Assembly (NCBI GenBank): GCA_011503125.2
Contig: WWBZ02000022.1
Location: 3,224,001-3,288,000 of the forward strand
Reading direction: 5' to 3'
Origin: Botryosphaeria dothidea
Lineage: Eukaryota > Ascomycota > Dothideomycetes > Botryosphaeriales > Botryosphaeriaceae
DNA: 64,000 nt
Positions 11,693-22,806 of this stretch are shown here, piece by piece. The notes beneath the pieces are model-generated. The model made no database searches. It was given only the letters and a program-made list of their open reading frames with translations, and was not told the DNA's origin. The position numbers were made by a program, and so were the translations under genes. Positions within the stretch are counted from its first letter, which is position 1; every line of letters begins with the position of its first letter.

Positions 11693-12447
11693 CCCTCTAG
11701 ACAGACCACAAAAGATTTCACGGCACGTGGGGCGCTAGCGAGGGTGCCTGCTTCATTCGGAAGGCACAATGTGTTGGAAGGCACGCATCAATCGCGCCAG
11801 GTGAGGTCTAAAGACTCTATCCACGCATCTGCTAAAAAGGATTGCCCTGAGCAGAGAGTGCAGGAACCGAAGAAGCTTAACCTGTCCAAGCCAGATCCGG
11901 TACCATATTTTCAACAGAAAGCAGAGGTCTATACGAGGTTGCGTGCGGTAGACCATATTGGCGATATGGCTCTCTTTCTACGGCACTTTGAGGACCGTGG
12001 TGCCTCTCCATACATATAGAGTAGTACTAGACATTATCAGCGAATGTCCAAAGGCGCTTTTATGGATCCTTTCATGAGCTAGAGAACAGGACAGGGAAGT
12101 GATAAAGATGAGGTAGACAGGTAGACAGCAGCTTCACTCTCGGGCCACTTAATTATGAAATGCACTACTCTCGTGTCATCTTGATCAAATTACTCATGCC
12201 ATACGGCAATCTTATGGGGTTTCAAAGCAAAATGCAGAACTAAATACAAACTGTCCGTGAGACGGACCTCAATCTTGGGAAACCGGTACTCTAGAGACCA
12301 GCAAACCTACCCTTTTTACGCCCCTTGCTCGAAACTGAAGCATTTCGCTATGCGGGTATCGTCGCAATAATCATTAACAGCCATAACGGCACTTCCAATA
12401 CCAAAGAGTCCCGACACCCACAAATCAGTCCGCCCACACCCACCGAC
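11693..12447. other. Intergenic, no gene seen
   Basis: It lies between the start of gene A and the 3' end of the 12448-13848 gene. The 91-residue frame at 11744-12019 has no recognisable domain or splice context. Confidence 0.4.
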
Positions 12448-13848
12448 CTAAAAGAAGCCTCTCCGTCCCAACTGCTCACGCGGCGACGGCGACGGCTCAA
12501 CCAACTCCTTCACAGCCACACCTCCATCCTCGTCATTAATATCCCCACCTCCCTCATCCTCCGCACTCCCTTCCGACTGATCGCTCACCAACCTCCTCAC
12601 AACAGTACCACTCGCTTCCGTACTGGCAGGAGCCCTCCTCCCACCAACCCCCATGAACGGCATCAAGCCCTCCACCGCACCCTCCAACGCGCCGAAGAAA
12701 TAGCCCGCCGGGAACGCTGGCAGCGCGCCCACCGCCGACGTGCTGCTCGCCGTCCTGGCCGCACGGCGGCGTCCTGGAGAAGCCAGATGCGACACCCGGC
12801 GTTCGGGCGTGCCGACGCGCGGGAGCCTGGTGAGCTGGAAGCTGCCGTCGCGGCCAGGCGCCGCGGCGTAGAGGTTCCTGTGGCGGGGCGAGTCGTGGCG
12901 TTTGGCACGCTTGGAGGGGCTGTCGGGCGAGGCGTGCTCGGTGGCGGCCTTGCGCTTGCGGGACGGCGACGATGGGTATCCGGCAGCGAACGGGTCCGGG
13001 AGGCCCCTGGTGTTGGTCTGGGGAGTGCTTGAGAGGCCGTTCGCGCGCGAGCGGCGGCGGGCTGGCGGTGTCGGGCTGGCGGGCGGGTGCTCGTCCAGCA
13101 GGCTCAACGGCGCGGCGGCCCTCGCGCGTAAGGGTGTTGCGGCAGGTCTTCTCTTCTGTCCTGGCGTCTGTCCGGCATTCTCCTTGCCGGCGGCCACGTC
13201 CGTCGTGGCTTCGCTCGGCGTGAGCGTCGCGGCGCCGGAGATCCTCAGTCGCAGCAGTGCCGTCTGTCCCGCGACGCTGGCCATTCGGCGGCTGCGGCGA
13301 CGAGCACAGCGTCGACCCGGCGAGTCCAGAGCATTTCCTGTTTTGGTGGCAGACGAGTGCGTGTGCAGCATGTACGACGGTGACTCGGGGCGCGGGGTAA
13401 TAGCAAAGCGCGCATGCGCCGGTGGTGTGTTTGTAACCTCTTGCCCATCCGGAACCGGGAACAGGGGCTGCCGATGCTTGATTACGGCAGCAGCATCGTC
13501 GCGAGGGTGGTTTGTAATATGGTTGTTACGAGCCGGTGGGATGTCGTCGGCCGACTGGGTGAGATTCAGGGACGGAGGAGATGTTGGTGGTACCGGCAGC
13601 ATGGACGTAAGGTCATCATCATCTGGGGCCTGGGCGAGAAGCAGGGCGCGGGCGGCTGGTGCTGATGGGCGCGGGCCGGGGGAAGCTTGAAACGGATGCG
13701 AGGGCAGGGATGGAGGCGTCGGCGCTTCTGCAGGTGAGATTTGCGGCGTCAGTCTGTCCTGATAACAGTGCAGCGGGCGTGCGGGCGGATGGGCGCAGTG
13801 CAGTGCATACTTGGCCTGGGCATCGTGGAAGCAATGACGACGACCCAA
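12448..13848 (-). CDS. Hypothetical basic, disordered protein
   Basis: One open frame of up to 466 residues. The sequence is rich in Pro, Ser, Ala and Arg, with nuclear-localisation-like clusters (KRPAATPLRARA-type stretches, PSRKRKAATEH, SPSKRAKRHDSPRHR) and SP/TP sites typical of a phosphorylated nuclear protein. Near the C terminus a short hydrophobic, probably conserved segment (FPAGYFFGALEGAVEGLMPF) is followed by an acidic stretch. No enzyme motif or named domain is visible. The N terminus is uncertain: the first ~80 residues look untypical and could be leader, with the Met at 13602 (MLPVPPTSPP) as an alternative start. I tried a splice at GTATGC near 13808 with the CTGCAG acceptor; the phase does not fit. 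Confidence 0.6.
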   Translation of the reverse strand: MGRRHCFHDAQAKYALHCAHPPARPLHCYQDRLTPQISPAEAPTPPSLPSHPFQASPGPRPSAPAARALLLAQAPDDDDLTSMLPVPPTSPPSLNLTQSADDIPPARNNHITNHPRDDAAAVIKHRQPLFPVPDGQEVTNTPPAHARFAITPRPESPSYMLHTHSSATKTGNALDSPGRRCARRRSRRMASVAGQTALLRLRISGAATLTPSEATTDVAAGKENAGQTPGQKRRPAATPLRARAAAPLSLLDEHPPASPTPPARRRSRANGLSSTPQTNTRGLPDPFAAGYPSSPSRKRKAATEHASPDSPSKRAKRHDSPRHRNLYAAAPGRDGSFQLTRLPRVGTPERRVSHLASPGRRRAARTASSTSAVGALPAFPAGYFFGALEGAVEGLMPFMGVGGRRAPASTEASGTVVRRLVSDQSEGSAEDEGGGDINDEDGGVAVKELVEPSPSPREQLGRRGFF

Positions 13849-14322
13849 GATCTTGGGACAGACGAAGTTTCAAAGGATGGTGGGGGAAGTCCGGAGCGGG
13901 GCTGAGGCAATGGAGGCGGTCGAAGGAGGGAGGAAGCGCGGAGCCGGGAAGACTTAATTTATTTTGAGGGTCGGAGTGAATGCAATTGAGCCCATACCCT
14001 GTCGATGCTAGCTACGTCATGTGTCGTATCATGTAGCGAACCTACTTACTATGGGCGCCGGCGTGAAGAGCCAAAGCTGGATAAAAGTACAAGCTGAATG
14101 GACTCGTCACTTCTCAGGCACCCATGTCCTCAACCCCATGAAAAACCCAGGCCTCAATATTGACATAGACTTTTGAAAACATATCCCAGCTCCAAGGAAA
14201 GGGTCGCAACAGTGAAATTGACCGTCCAAAACTTGTACCTGCAAGCTTTCAACTGCACCCCCCGTCGCAATGGGCCCGGCGATTGCGCGTTCATAATTTT
14301 CCTTCATGTGGCATTGACCACT
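13849..14322. other. Intergenic, no gene seen
   Basis: It holds the 5' flank of the 12448-13848 gene and the 3' flank of the MFS gene at 14323. No supported coding region. Confidence 0.4.
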
Positions 14323-16050
14323 TCAATGTGCCATCACCTTCCAGCCCTCTTTCATGAATGTTCTCACGAAGAACACGCCCGCCAGCACTACTGCAGCGGC
14401 CCCAAATGAGATCCCCACGAGGTATGCAGAGTGCATGCCCTTAGCAATTTCATCAATGCTGTTGTGTGGCGGGCCGGGCCCTGGCTTCAACACATTCACC
14501 TCCACCAGTGCTGCAATGCCCAGAGTGATACTGACGCTGTAGTTGATGACTGTTGTCACCAGAGCCGCAGCAAGGCCTTGATGTTCACCTGGCATGCTGT
14601 TGCTCAGGATTACCGTGCTGGCTGGGAAAGACATGTCCATGCCAATCGGCATAACCAGAATGCCGAAGAAAGTCTGGCCCCAGTATGTCTGTTCGATGGG
14701 CATGGTGCCGACCAGAACGATACCGAGGAAGAATCCGATCATGGCGCACAGGTTGACGAACGAGACTGGTGTGTGGCTCAACATGTAGCCTGTGACACCC
14801 GACGCGATGACTGCAGCAACGATGACGGGGACGAACTCAGCTGAGACTAGCAGTGGCGTCTGCCGGCGTACAATCTCGAGGAAGCGGAAAGTATAGAAGA
14901 CCCAGACGCCGAACGCGCCCCAGCCAAGCGCCAGGCAGCTCAAGATGAATGAAGTAGTGCTGTTGAATGCGCTCCTGGGAAGGAGAGGGTTGGTGGCGCG
15001 GAGTTCTACGTATAGGAAGCCACCAAGGATGATTGCACCTATTATGAGGAGAAAATAGACATGCGGTTGGTCCCAGCCGTAGAGAGGCCCGTTGTTGAAG
15101 GCAATGTTGATCAAGACGAGCGAGAGTACGCCGAGAATTGAGCCGGTCCAGTCAAAGCTGGGGCGGTGAGGTGGTAGAGCGGCGAGCGGTTTTGGAATGA
15201 TGACGAGAGAGAAAATGGCAAGGCCAAAGGCAGTAATGGCATAGGACCAGAAGCCCCATGGCCACCACAATAACTGGCCAAAGACACTGCCGGAGATATT
15301 GCCGATTGTCGCACCGAACGGGGCACTTGCGCCAAAAATGCTGAATATGATGTTCTTGCGGGGACCAGGTGGGTAGGACCGACCCAGGAGAGCAAGGGCG
15401 TTGGGCAAGAGGAGGGCAGACCCAACTCCTTGCTGGGAACGACAAATATCAAAGAAGATCTGGGAGCGAGGATAGACCGCAAAGCCTGCTAAGGCACTCC
15501 AAAACCCCAGGTAAATGTATCCGAAAATAAAGATGCGTTTGTGGCCGAGGATATCACCAGCTCTCCCGGCAATAAGGATGAACGTTCCCACAGTCAGAGC
15601 ATAAGATGAGATGAACCAGCTCTGCTCTCCGGGATTTCTGGTCCGAAGGTCTCTCGCAATAATGTCTATTGGTGCTAGTGCAATGCCAATGGCACACTGA
15701 ACCATGAAGTGTGCCATTGCAACAGTAGCAACGAATAGAATTTCGTGTATCCGGGTCAACTTGATGCCACCATGGGGGCCAGGTGTAGGAGGGGTGAGCG
15801 TTCCGGTGCTGGAGGCGGTCTCATCCTTCTCATTTATGCTGCTTGCTGCAAACCTGTCGTTGGCAAGAGGGGATTTGTACTTTGCTGGAATTTCAGGGAC
15901 TGAAGGAGTATTGGGCATTGACGAGGTACTCGCAGCGACCGATGACGCCTTCGAATCAAACCTGGTCTGCACTGCTATCCTCGTGCTCTGTGAAGGCGTG
16001 ACTGAGTCCGATTCACTCTCGCTAGGACGTGACGACATTGTTGGGTCCAT
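14323..16050 (-). CDS. MFS multidrug transporter, DHA2-like (14 TM)
   Basis: A single uninterrupted frame of 575 residues. After a Ser/Thr-rich cytosolic N terminus of about 95 residues come roughly 14 hydrophobic spans, the layout of the DHA2 drug:H+ antiporter group. Visible marks are GDILGHKRIFIFGY (motif A after TM2), RSQQGVGSALLLPNALALLG, and the motif-C-like GASAPFGATIGNISGSVFG. The pairing WWPWGFWSY before TM6 and a late PASTVILSNSMPGEHQG segment are typical of the fungal aminotriazole-resistance-like branch. The expected role is proton-driven efflux of toxic compounds at the plasma membrane; the substrate is unknown. Start 16050 (MDPTMSSRPSE) may instead be 16038. No biosynthetic gene cluster lies beside it. 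Confidence 0.9.
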   Translation of the reverse strand: MDPTMSSRPSESESDSVTPSQSTRIAVQTRFDSKASSVAASTSSMPNTPSVPEIPAKYKSPLANDRFAASSINEKDETASSTGTLTPPTPGPHGGIKLTRIHEILFVATVAMAHFMVQCAIGIALAPIDIIARDLRTRNPGEQSWFISSYALTVGTFILIAGRAGDILGHKRIFIFGYIYLGFWSALAGFAVYPRSQIFFDICRSQQGVGSALLLPNALALLGRSYPPGPRKNIIFSIFGASAPFGATIGNISGSVFGQLLWWPWGFWSYAITAFGLAIFSLVIIPKPLAALPPHRPSFDWTGSILGVLSLVLINIAFNNGPLYGWDQPHVYFLLIIGAIILGGFLYVELRATNPLLPRSAFNSTTSFILSCLALGWGAFGVWVFYTFRFLEIVRRQTPLLVSAEFVPVIVAAVIASGVTGYMLSHTPVSFVNLCAMIGFFLGIVLVGTMPIEQTYWGQTFFGILVMPIGMDMSFPASTVILSNSMPGEHQGLAAALVTTVINYSVSITLGIAALVEVNVLKPGPGPPHNSIDEIAKGMHSAYLVGISFGAAAVVLAGVFFVRTFMKEGWKVMAH

Positions 16051-18192
16051 GGCTCGAAGTGCTGGACTTCTGTCTGATTGCGGATTGGGGTTGAAGAAAG
16101 GGATTGGAGGGAAGAGAGATAGAGATCGTGTCGAGCAGGAACGGAGACAATTAAATTAATCATATCATTTCCTTGCATTGAAAAACTTCTGGGATGTGGA
16201 GCGGGGACGGATTGCTGACGAGATAGCGGATCGTTGGAACCACATCATCACCAGCACGCGTGCTTTGTGCCAGGCACTGCATAGCTGTTGCACTTCCCAC
16301 AATAGACTCGTTTTCAGGGGCGAAAGGCCGTTCATTGGACGCAGCAGGCCCAGCGATTCCCTGATAGTCAGTCCCGACGGAATGTAGAGGGGAGCCGGGA
16401 ACCAGTTGAGGCAGCGACATCGTCGTATTGATGCAAAAGCACGGCCAAATCGCCCCAATGATGATCACTGGAGGATGGCTACTTTGCCTGCTGACTTTAC
16501 TCTAGTTCCGCTGGTTGGAAATCAATCGTACACGGCTCGGGCAGGCTTACATTGTGGCTGCAAGAAAGGCCGAATAAGGAACTTGGCAGATCCATACGCA
16601 GAACCATGGCTTGACAGCAGGCAAGAGGCTCGAAATCAGAATTCCGTTTAGACTTCTTCACATACGCGGTTCGATCCGACAACGCAGTAGCCTCAGATAC
16701 GCCCTGGGAGGATGGGTAGACCCGCAATGCACGTCAATCAGCCATGGAGAGAGGCGGGCTGTATGGCGCTCGTACTGGGCGGAGATGGTCGGGCTGTGCA
16801 ACGTTTCGACTGCGTCCGGCCTTCTTTTGCGGGCCTCGTGTTCGGGCCATCTGCACCGGACATCAGGGTCCGGGGCGACCGGTGTGGATGCCGAACTGGG
16901 ACCGCTGTCGGCCGGTAAGGTGGCGCTCCGCGATGGGATGATGTTGAGGTTCAGCTGGGTTTAGACTTTGATGCACCAGGAGCCATCGCGCCGCGCCTTG
17001 TAGCCTGGTGTAAGCGATCCAACAGGGGCAAGCGCCGCAGCTCAAATGGTTTCCACCCGTTTTGACTGGAAGAGACCTGCAGTAAGACACGCCTAATCTT
17101 AGGTCCCACCCACGCCAGGCTTCCGTCATAGGCAGCAGCAGCAGTTGGCTTTGTGTGTATATAATTACAAACGCGTAAAGGGAAAGGCAAATTGCCCGGC
17201 CTGTGGGATATCCTGGGGCTGATGGAGCATGAGACCCTGTGAGTTCTGGTCCCTCACGTTGGAAGCGGCTGTTTCGGCGCGGCGGTATCGTTTTGGGTGC
17301 CTGTCAGAGTCCCATTTGTGCGAGGCGATCCGCGTGGGGCCAAGCTACCGTATGTAAGCTTTCCGCGCCAGAACAGCCCCCATCCAACCGCTCCAGTGAG
17401 CGAATCACCTCATGGTCTTGCCGCAAATAGCAATATGCAGACACTAAGACAAGCCTTGCCACGACGGGAAAGCCGCTATTTCATTCTGGTCAACACCGAC
17501 TTTCTGCTGTCACGGGACGTGGTGAAAAGACGAGATTGCACTGTTTCTTCTGAACGGTCGCGGAATCTGAAGCTGACCTGAATATTTCCGTCATCCGCGC
17601 ATTTTTGACACGCAATAGGTCCTCTGTCCGTGGGTCAATGCAGCCTGCCGTAAATACGTAGCTTTATGCACCGTTCACGCAGGATATCTGCAACGGTTTT
17701 CGGGATGCCTTGGGCCGGCTGGTACGCCTAGCGGGCAGCCTTTTTCCTATATGGCGCTATGCTGCGCCGTCTGTCGGGAGGCTGGCTCAAGTAATAAAGA
17801 AAAATTAGCTCGGCCGAGCCATCCGAGCTGCCTTCAACGTCGATCAACATAGTGACGAGACCGTGCTGTGGATCTGCTTGCAGGCTGTAACCCGCATGTC
17901 TATCTTTTCTTTTTCCAACCTTGCAGTAGGCTTGATCAGCAAGCACTTGGCCAATCCAAAATGCTGCAAAAAACTTGGGCCGACCTGCCTTTGCCAAGGA
18001 GATGCAGTGCATAGCAGGCAACACTGACTTGCCACCGGCTCCCAAATGCTCCACAGACATGCGAGTTGGCCAAGCGAGGCACCACGGTGTGACTATGAAC
18101 TTGGACGAAGTTGAAGCATACGTCCGGTTGTTTTACTGCACCAAATCAGAATCAAACGAAACATACGCTTCAACTTTCATTCTGCTAGACCC
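16051..18192. other. Intergenic about 2.1 kb, no gene seen
   Basis: It lies upstream of the MFS gene (start 16050) and downstream of the Tim17-like gene (end 18193). The short open frames have no recognisable content. It probably includes the transporter's promoter. Confidence 0.4.
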
Positions 18193-19249
18193 TCATTTCT
18201 CGGGGTCAGCTGGTGTCTGGCTCTGTTGTCGAAGCTTGTCAATGCTCTCGTCAACAAGTGCGATCTCAACATCGACTTTCAGGAGTTTCTCTTTGAGCAT
18301 CTGCTCGTACTCGTCCTCTGAGAGCACTTTGACAGGGCTGAAGCGGGAGTCGGCAAGCTTCCGAAGCCAGCTCTTGCTGTCGGCGGCTTTGTCAGCGGCG
18401 GCGGCTTCCTCAAACCGAGCAGCGTGTCTGGAATCCAAAAAGTCGTAGAGATGCTGTCCCGCAAAACCAAAGATTGAGAACATGACAGCGCCGGGAATAA
18501 TGTGCGACCGACTTCCTATCCCGGTGTCAGCACGGAATTTGTATGGCTGGGCAAGCCACAACTGTGATTACTGACGTGTCACGGCAGCCACAATTCCGCC
18601 AGAGAAGCCCCCGGCAATGGTACTGGCCTTGACCCTTTCTTTCTGTGAGAAAGTGTCGACGTTGCCGCCATTCGGACGGATACCCCGTTTGACGTCAAGC
18701 CAAGCCTGGAGGCCTCGTCTGTTCAAAATGGCACTTCGGGTGGCTATCCCTATCAGCAAAGGGGCAGCGATTGCACGTGTGTGACTGATATTACCCCAGT
18801 ATACAGAGCCTGCTGTGAACCATTGCGCACCGGCGAACGCTGCGAACAAGGCCGGAGATCCGGAAAAAGCGATGCCTTGTGCACCTCCCAGCAGAAGCCC
18901 CCCGCTGCCTGAGAGAATATATCAGCAACCGCTCGCAGTCGGCAAGATCACGCGTCGCAAAAAAGATACGAAAAAGAAATTTTGCACAGTATTGCAACCG
19001 CTCAGTCCAGCTTCGCGTAGGAGACAGGGGTCGGCGGAGCACAGGAGCAGGAGCAAGGAGTCCGGATAGATGGGCTTTCATTGACACGTGAATGGCCGCG
19101 GGACGGAGTACGGAAACGCTTGGATGCGCGGAGGCATTGGTATTGTGCTTACCGGTCAAAGCGCCGACCTCCAAAGCGGAGGCCAGGAGAGCGGAGGGAG
19201 CAGCGACATGCTGAGCGGGCTGCTCAGAGCTGGGATTGCTGCGCTGCAT
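18193..19249 (-). CDS. Tim17/Tim22/Tim23-like membrane protein
   Basis: Three exons, 19249-19153, 18908-18576 and 18515-18193, give 250 residues; all joins keep phase (ALT-G|G-SGG; AAVT-R|R-SRS). Introns are 244 nt (GTAAGC..TCAG) and 60 nt (GTCAGT..ATAG). Glycine-rich membrane spans (GGLLLGGAQGIAF, FAAFAGAQWFTAG, IAGGFSGGIVAAVTRR, PGAVMFSIFGFAGQHLYD) resemble the Tim17/22/23/PMP24 superfamily, which acts mainly in the mitochondrial inner membrane. A C-terminal tail of about 70 residues is charged and coiled (SEDEYEQMLKEKLLKVDVEI). No standard mitochondrial presequence is obvious. I infer an inner-membrane protein of unassigned role rather than a core TIM subunit. Confidence 0.72.
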
Positions 19250-19586
19250 GGTTGGGCACAAACGTGGGTGAGCGGGAGTCGAAGGGCTTGGAAGCTGCCG
19301 CGTCGCGCTTCATTTTGGCTTTTCCTCGCGGGGAGCGAGCGGGCGGGCGGGCACACGTGACAAATCAAATCAACCCGCGAATGTCTTGGCAGAGCGGCGG
19401 TCCGAGTGGATTTTGTTCCTCAACTTCAGCCTATTAGTTCACGACGCACAATCGCGCGCTCCCACCGCACCACCGATTGACGCTATTTCAACCCCGCAGA
19501 CATTTTTCCTGAGGGCTTCCGCTTCCCTCAGATTTCTCCAGCCAACGCGCTCACGCTCCGCAGCGCGTTGACTGACTCCCGCAATC
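19250..19586. other. Shared divergent promoter region
   Basis: 337 nt separate the start of the Tim17-like gene (minus) from the eIF4B start codon (plus). Both are housekeeping-type genes and may share this bidirectional promoter. Confidence 0.5.
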
Positions 19587-21543
19587 ATGGGTTCGTTCGC
19601 CCTCTGTGCCGAGTTCGCCCGGTGAGGCCACTGGCCTCGCGCGCGCTGCAAGATCTCGCGCATGCCCTCCAGGGGATTCAGCAAGCTAACACGACGTTCA
19701 GCTCCTAAAAAGCAGGCCCAGAAGATGTCCCTTGGGGACTTCTTGGGCGACCAGTGTATGTTTCCACCGTGCCACCCGCGTTGAGGTGCTCTATCCATCT
19801 GAATTGAGCTAACTCGACAACAGCGCTGGGCTCTTGGGCCGATGAGATGGAAGATCTCCCTGTTTCTGGTAAATACTCTGCCAACCATCGTAACTGAGGA
19901 CGCTTCGCTAACAGTTGAGCAGGTGGTTAGTGTTCTCGCACATCTTCCGACTCCACCATGCGACCCCGCAGTTGCTCCTCTGACATCATATAAACAGGAC
20001 CCAGCGCTGGCTATGGTAGCAGCAGGCCCTCGTTCGGCCCCTCTGGCGGTGGCTTTGGCGGCTACGGTAAGATACACCGCTGTCTCCCTTTCTAAGGGCG
20101 CGCGCTCATTTTCCTCAACAGAACGCGGTCCCGACCGCGGCGGCTATGCGGTTCGCGAGGAACTCCCTCTTCCCACCAGGCCTCCGTACACTGCCCACTT
20201 GGGCAACCTCTCATTCGACGCGACCGAAGGCGACATCCAGGACTTCTTCCTTGACTGTGACGTCACGAGCGTACGCATTGTCGAGGACAAGCTTGACCGC
20301 AAGCCGAAGGGTTTTGGATATGTCGAGTTTGGTACTCTGGATGGTCTCAAGAAGGCTCTTGCTCTTAGTGGTACCCAGTTCCAGGGCAGGAACATCCGTG
20401 TGAGCGTTGCTGAGCCGCGTAAGTTGTTTTCACCCGTATATATGTACAAGGAATCGGATAACTAACGAAGTTCGCAACTGTTTAGCCAAGGACCGTGTCG
20501 AGACACGCGTCTTCGATGACTGGACTCGTAAGGGCCCTCTCCCCCCGCTTGCCAACGAACGTCCTCGTGGTGGAGGTGGCTACAGGAACTTTGACTCTGG
20601 AGCATCTGATGCAGGCAGCGATCGTGGCGGTCGCAGCCGTGGCTTTGAGGGCGAAGGACGTACGAGGGACTTTGGTAACTGGGAGCGTAAGGGCCCTCTG
20701 TCGCCGGTCAACCCTCCTCCTCGCGAGTCGCGCGAGCCTCGCGATCGCAAGGCTTCTCCTTCCTGGGGTGAGGGCCGCTCCGGTTCTGAGACATCCAGGC
20801 CGCCGCGTCGTGACTTCTCTGAGAGCCGCCCGGCCCATGACAGGCAGCCTACTGCGCCTGAGCTCGACAACTCTTGGCGCGACAGGATGCGTCCCGCTGA
20901 ATCGGCCAAGTCCCCCACCGCCACCCCTGATGCCAGCACGCCGTCGTCCCCGGTTGCCAAGCCCGCTGCTCCTGCTACGCGGCCCCGCCTCAACCTCCAG
21001 AAGCGTACTGTTTCGGAAACTCCTGCTGCAGCCAACACGGCGGCTGGCTCCGATTCCAAAGCCAGTCCATTCGGAGCTGCACGCCCTATTGATACTGCTG
21101 CTAAGGAACGGGAAATCGAGGAGAAGAGGCAACTCGCTCTTCGCCAGAAGAAGGAAGCTGATGAGAAGGCTCGCGAAGAGAAGCGTGCGAAGGAGTCCGC
21201 CGCAAAGGCTGAGAAGGCTGCTTCAAAGGATGAGGAGACTGAGAACGGTGCTGGCTCTCCTCCGGCCAACAAGAATTTCGAGATCCTGAGACGGATGGAG
21301 GAGACGGGTGAGGGCGCTGACGAGGGCGATGCCAATGGAACGATCGTTGAGGACAAGGCAGTCAAGCCCAAGGAAGTTACGCGCGACCCTAAGCCCGCTG
21401 AGCAGTCTTGGAGGCGCAAGGACTCGGCTCCTGCTGCGGAGGCTGCCTCAACTACGGAAACTCTGGAGGATGACGGCTGGAGTACGGTTCCCTCCAAGGC
21501 GAAGAACAGCCGCAGGGGTGGCTCTCGGGCCATTGCCTCGTGA
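19587..21543 (+). CDS. Translation initiation factor eIF4B
   Basis: Six exons: 19587-19590, 19702-19755, 19824-19868, 19998-20066, 20122-20418 and 20486-21543, giving 508 residues. Every join keeps phase, and the N terminus reads MAPKKQAQKMSLGDFLGDQ then SLGSWADEMEDLPVSG, the expected start of fungal eIF4B. An RRM spans about residues 75-150 with RNP2 HLGNLS and RNP1 KGFGYVEF. Two short repeats (FDDWTRKGPLPP and FGNWERKGPLSP) follow, then an Arg/Asp/Ser-rich region, a Lys/Glu/Ala coiled region (KEREIEEKRQLALRQKKEAD) and a C-terminal DDGWSTVPSK. It stimulates eIF4A during ribosome recruitment in the cytosol. Exon 1 is only four bases, ATGG. The 129-nt third intron was checked for a microexon; none kept phase. 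Confidence 0.92.
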
Positions 21544-22806
21544 AGGAAGCCCGGTCTTCCTTACGCCACGCCTTGACGCCCCGACATACCCCATTCGCCG
21601 ACGCATCGAGGAGTCACATTTCCATGGTGGATGAACGATGCTTATGGTGTGCCCTGATTTGCGATGGTTTTTCTTCGAGCTGCGGTGTTCATTGTCAGGC
21701 GTATCGGGGGCATGTCTGCTATTTCGCAAAAATGCAACTGTAGCCTATTGACTGCTCACGGCATGCTGGTGAATCGAGACATGTCTTTGAGACGTGAACT
21801 TCGATACCTCCACGGTTTTTCCTAGGAACAAAAAAGAATGTCGGAGGTAGTACTTGGTCTGGTCTGGTCTGGTCTGGTCTGATCTGGTCCCCTTCTTTCC
21901 TTCTCACCACTCTTCCGTCTCCACTCACGCTAGACTCCTGATGCATGCAGCCCCGAACACTTTTCCTTTCCGCACATACCACGACCTCCTTCTTTCCCTC
22001 TTCCTTTGTTGCTCTTCGGGCCCTAAAAGTTTTTGCTTAGCTGAATGGGAGGTGCCTGGAATGACTTGGACGTTCGACATGGTGGCGTTGGACGCTCGAC
22101 TTTTTCAGATGCCTGAGAGGCGTGGTGAGTTAGTACGACCTTTCGATAGATGAAATGCCCAAAGCTTGTAATAAAGCAGCATGTGCGTGATTGAATGTGA
22201 ATGCAAGCGAAACACCGCTGCCCGTAGAGTTAGCTTGAAGCATGAGGATGCTACAAGGGCAGCCAGACAACGTCATCGAGGCGCAAGGTTGGGATTAGGT
22301 CGCGCATGGAGCAGGATGGTGCTCGGGGCAGGCGGTTGTGGCACGGCTGCAGGCCGTCTGCTGGCCAACGCCGCGCGGGCGCGCCAGCGGCGACGGGAGC
22401 GAGCCACGGGTGAGAGGGAAGGCAGCGCTCGTGGGCGGCAGACAAGCGGCGACACACCTCGAGGCTCAAGGGTTCCCAGCACGGCGGCGCAAATCCAGGG
22501 ACCACTTTCGCGGCGCACATCTTCTGAGGCTTAAGCGTGGTTGACTCGTAGGGCTGCAGACCCGGCCCGAGTTGGGGCAAGCGGGTCTTTTTGCGCTCCC
22601 CTGGTGGCGATCGCACGAGACCGGACGCGCATAATCTCTTAGCTAGCAACCTTCTTTCATGTTTTCTTACTCAACATCCTCACTCTGCAGCCTAACGCGT
22701 GCCTCAGCCTGACGTATGATTCCCGCTCTTTGCATCCCGCCCGTTTCGCCCGCCGCCCACGCAGAGCTGCCCACATTCTTTTGCCTGCAACACCGACGCT
22801 GCAGCC
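21544..22806. other. Intergenic between eIF4B and DOT1
   Basis: About 1.26 kb without a supported gene. It contains the eIF4B 3' flank, a 5-bp tandem repeat at 21856-21885 and the DOT1 upstream region. Confidence 0.45.
21856..21885 (+). repeat. Tandem (GGTCT)n pentamer
   Basis: Five exact copies of GGTCT at 21856-21880 are followed by one variant GATCT and a partial GGTCC. It lies in the eIF4B-DOT1 intergenic region. Confidence 0.95.

Noticed and set aside
13700..13830. Possible 5' intron in the 12448-13848 gene
   Set aside because: Donor GTATGC and acceptor CTGCAG are present but the phase does not match the downstream frame.
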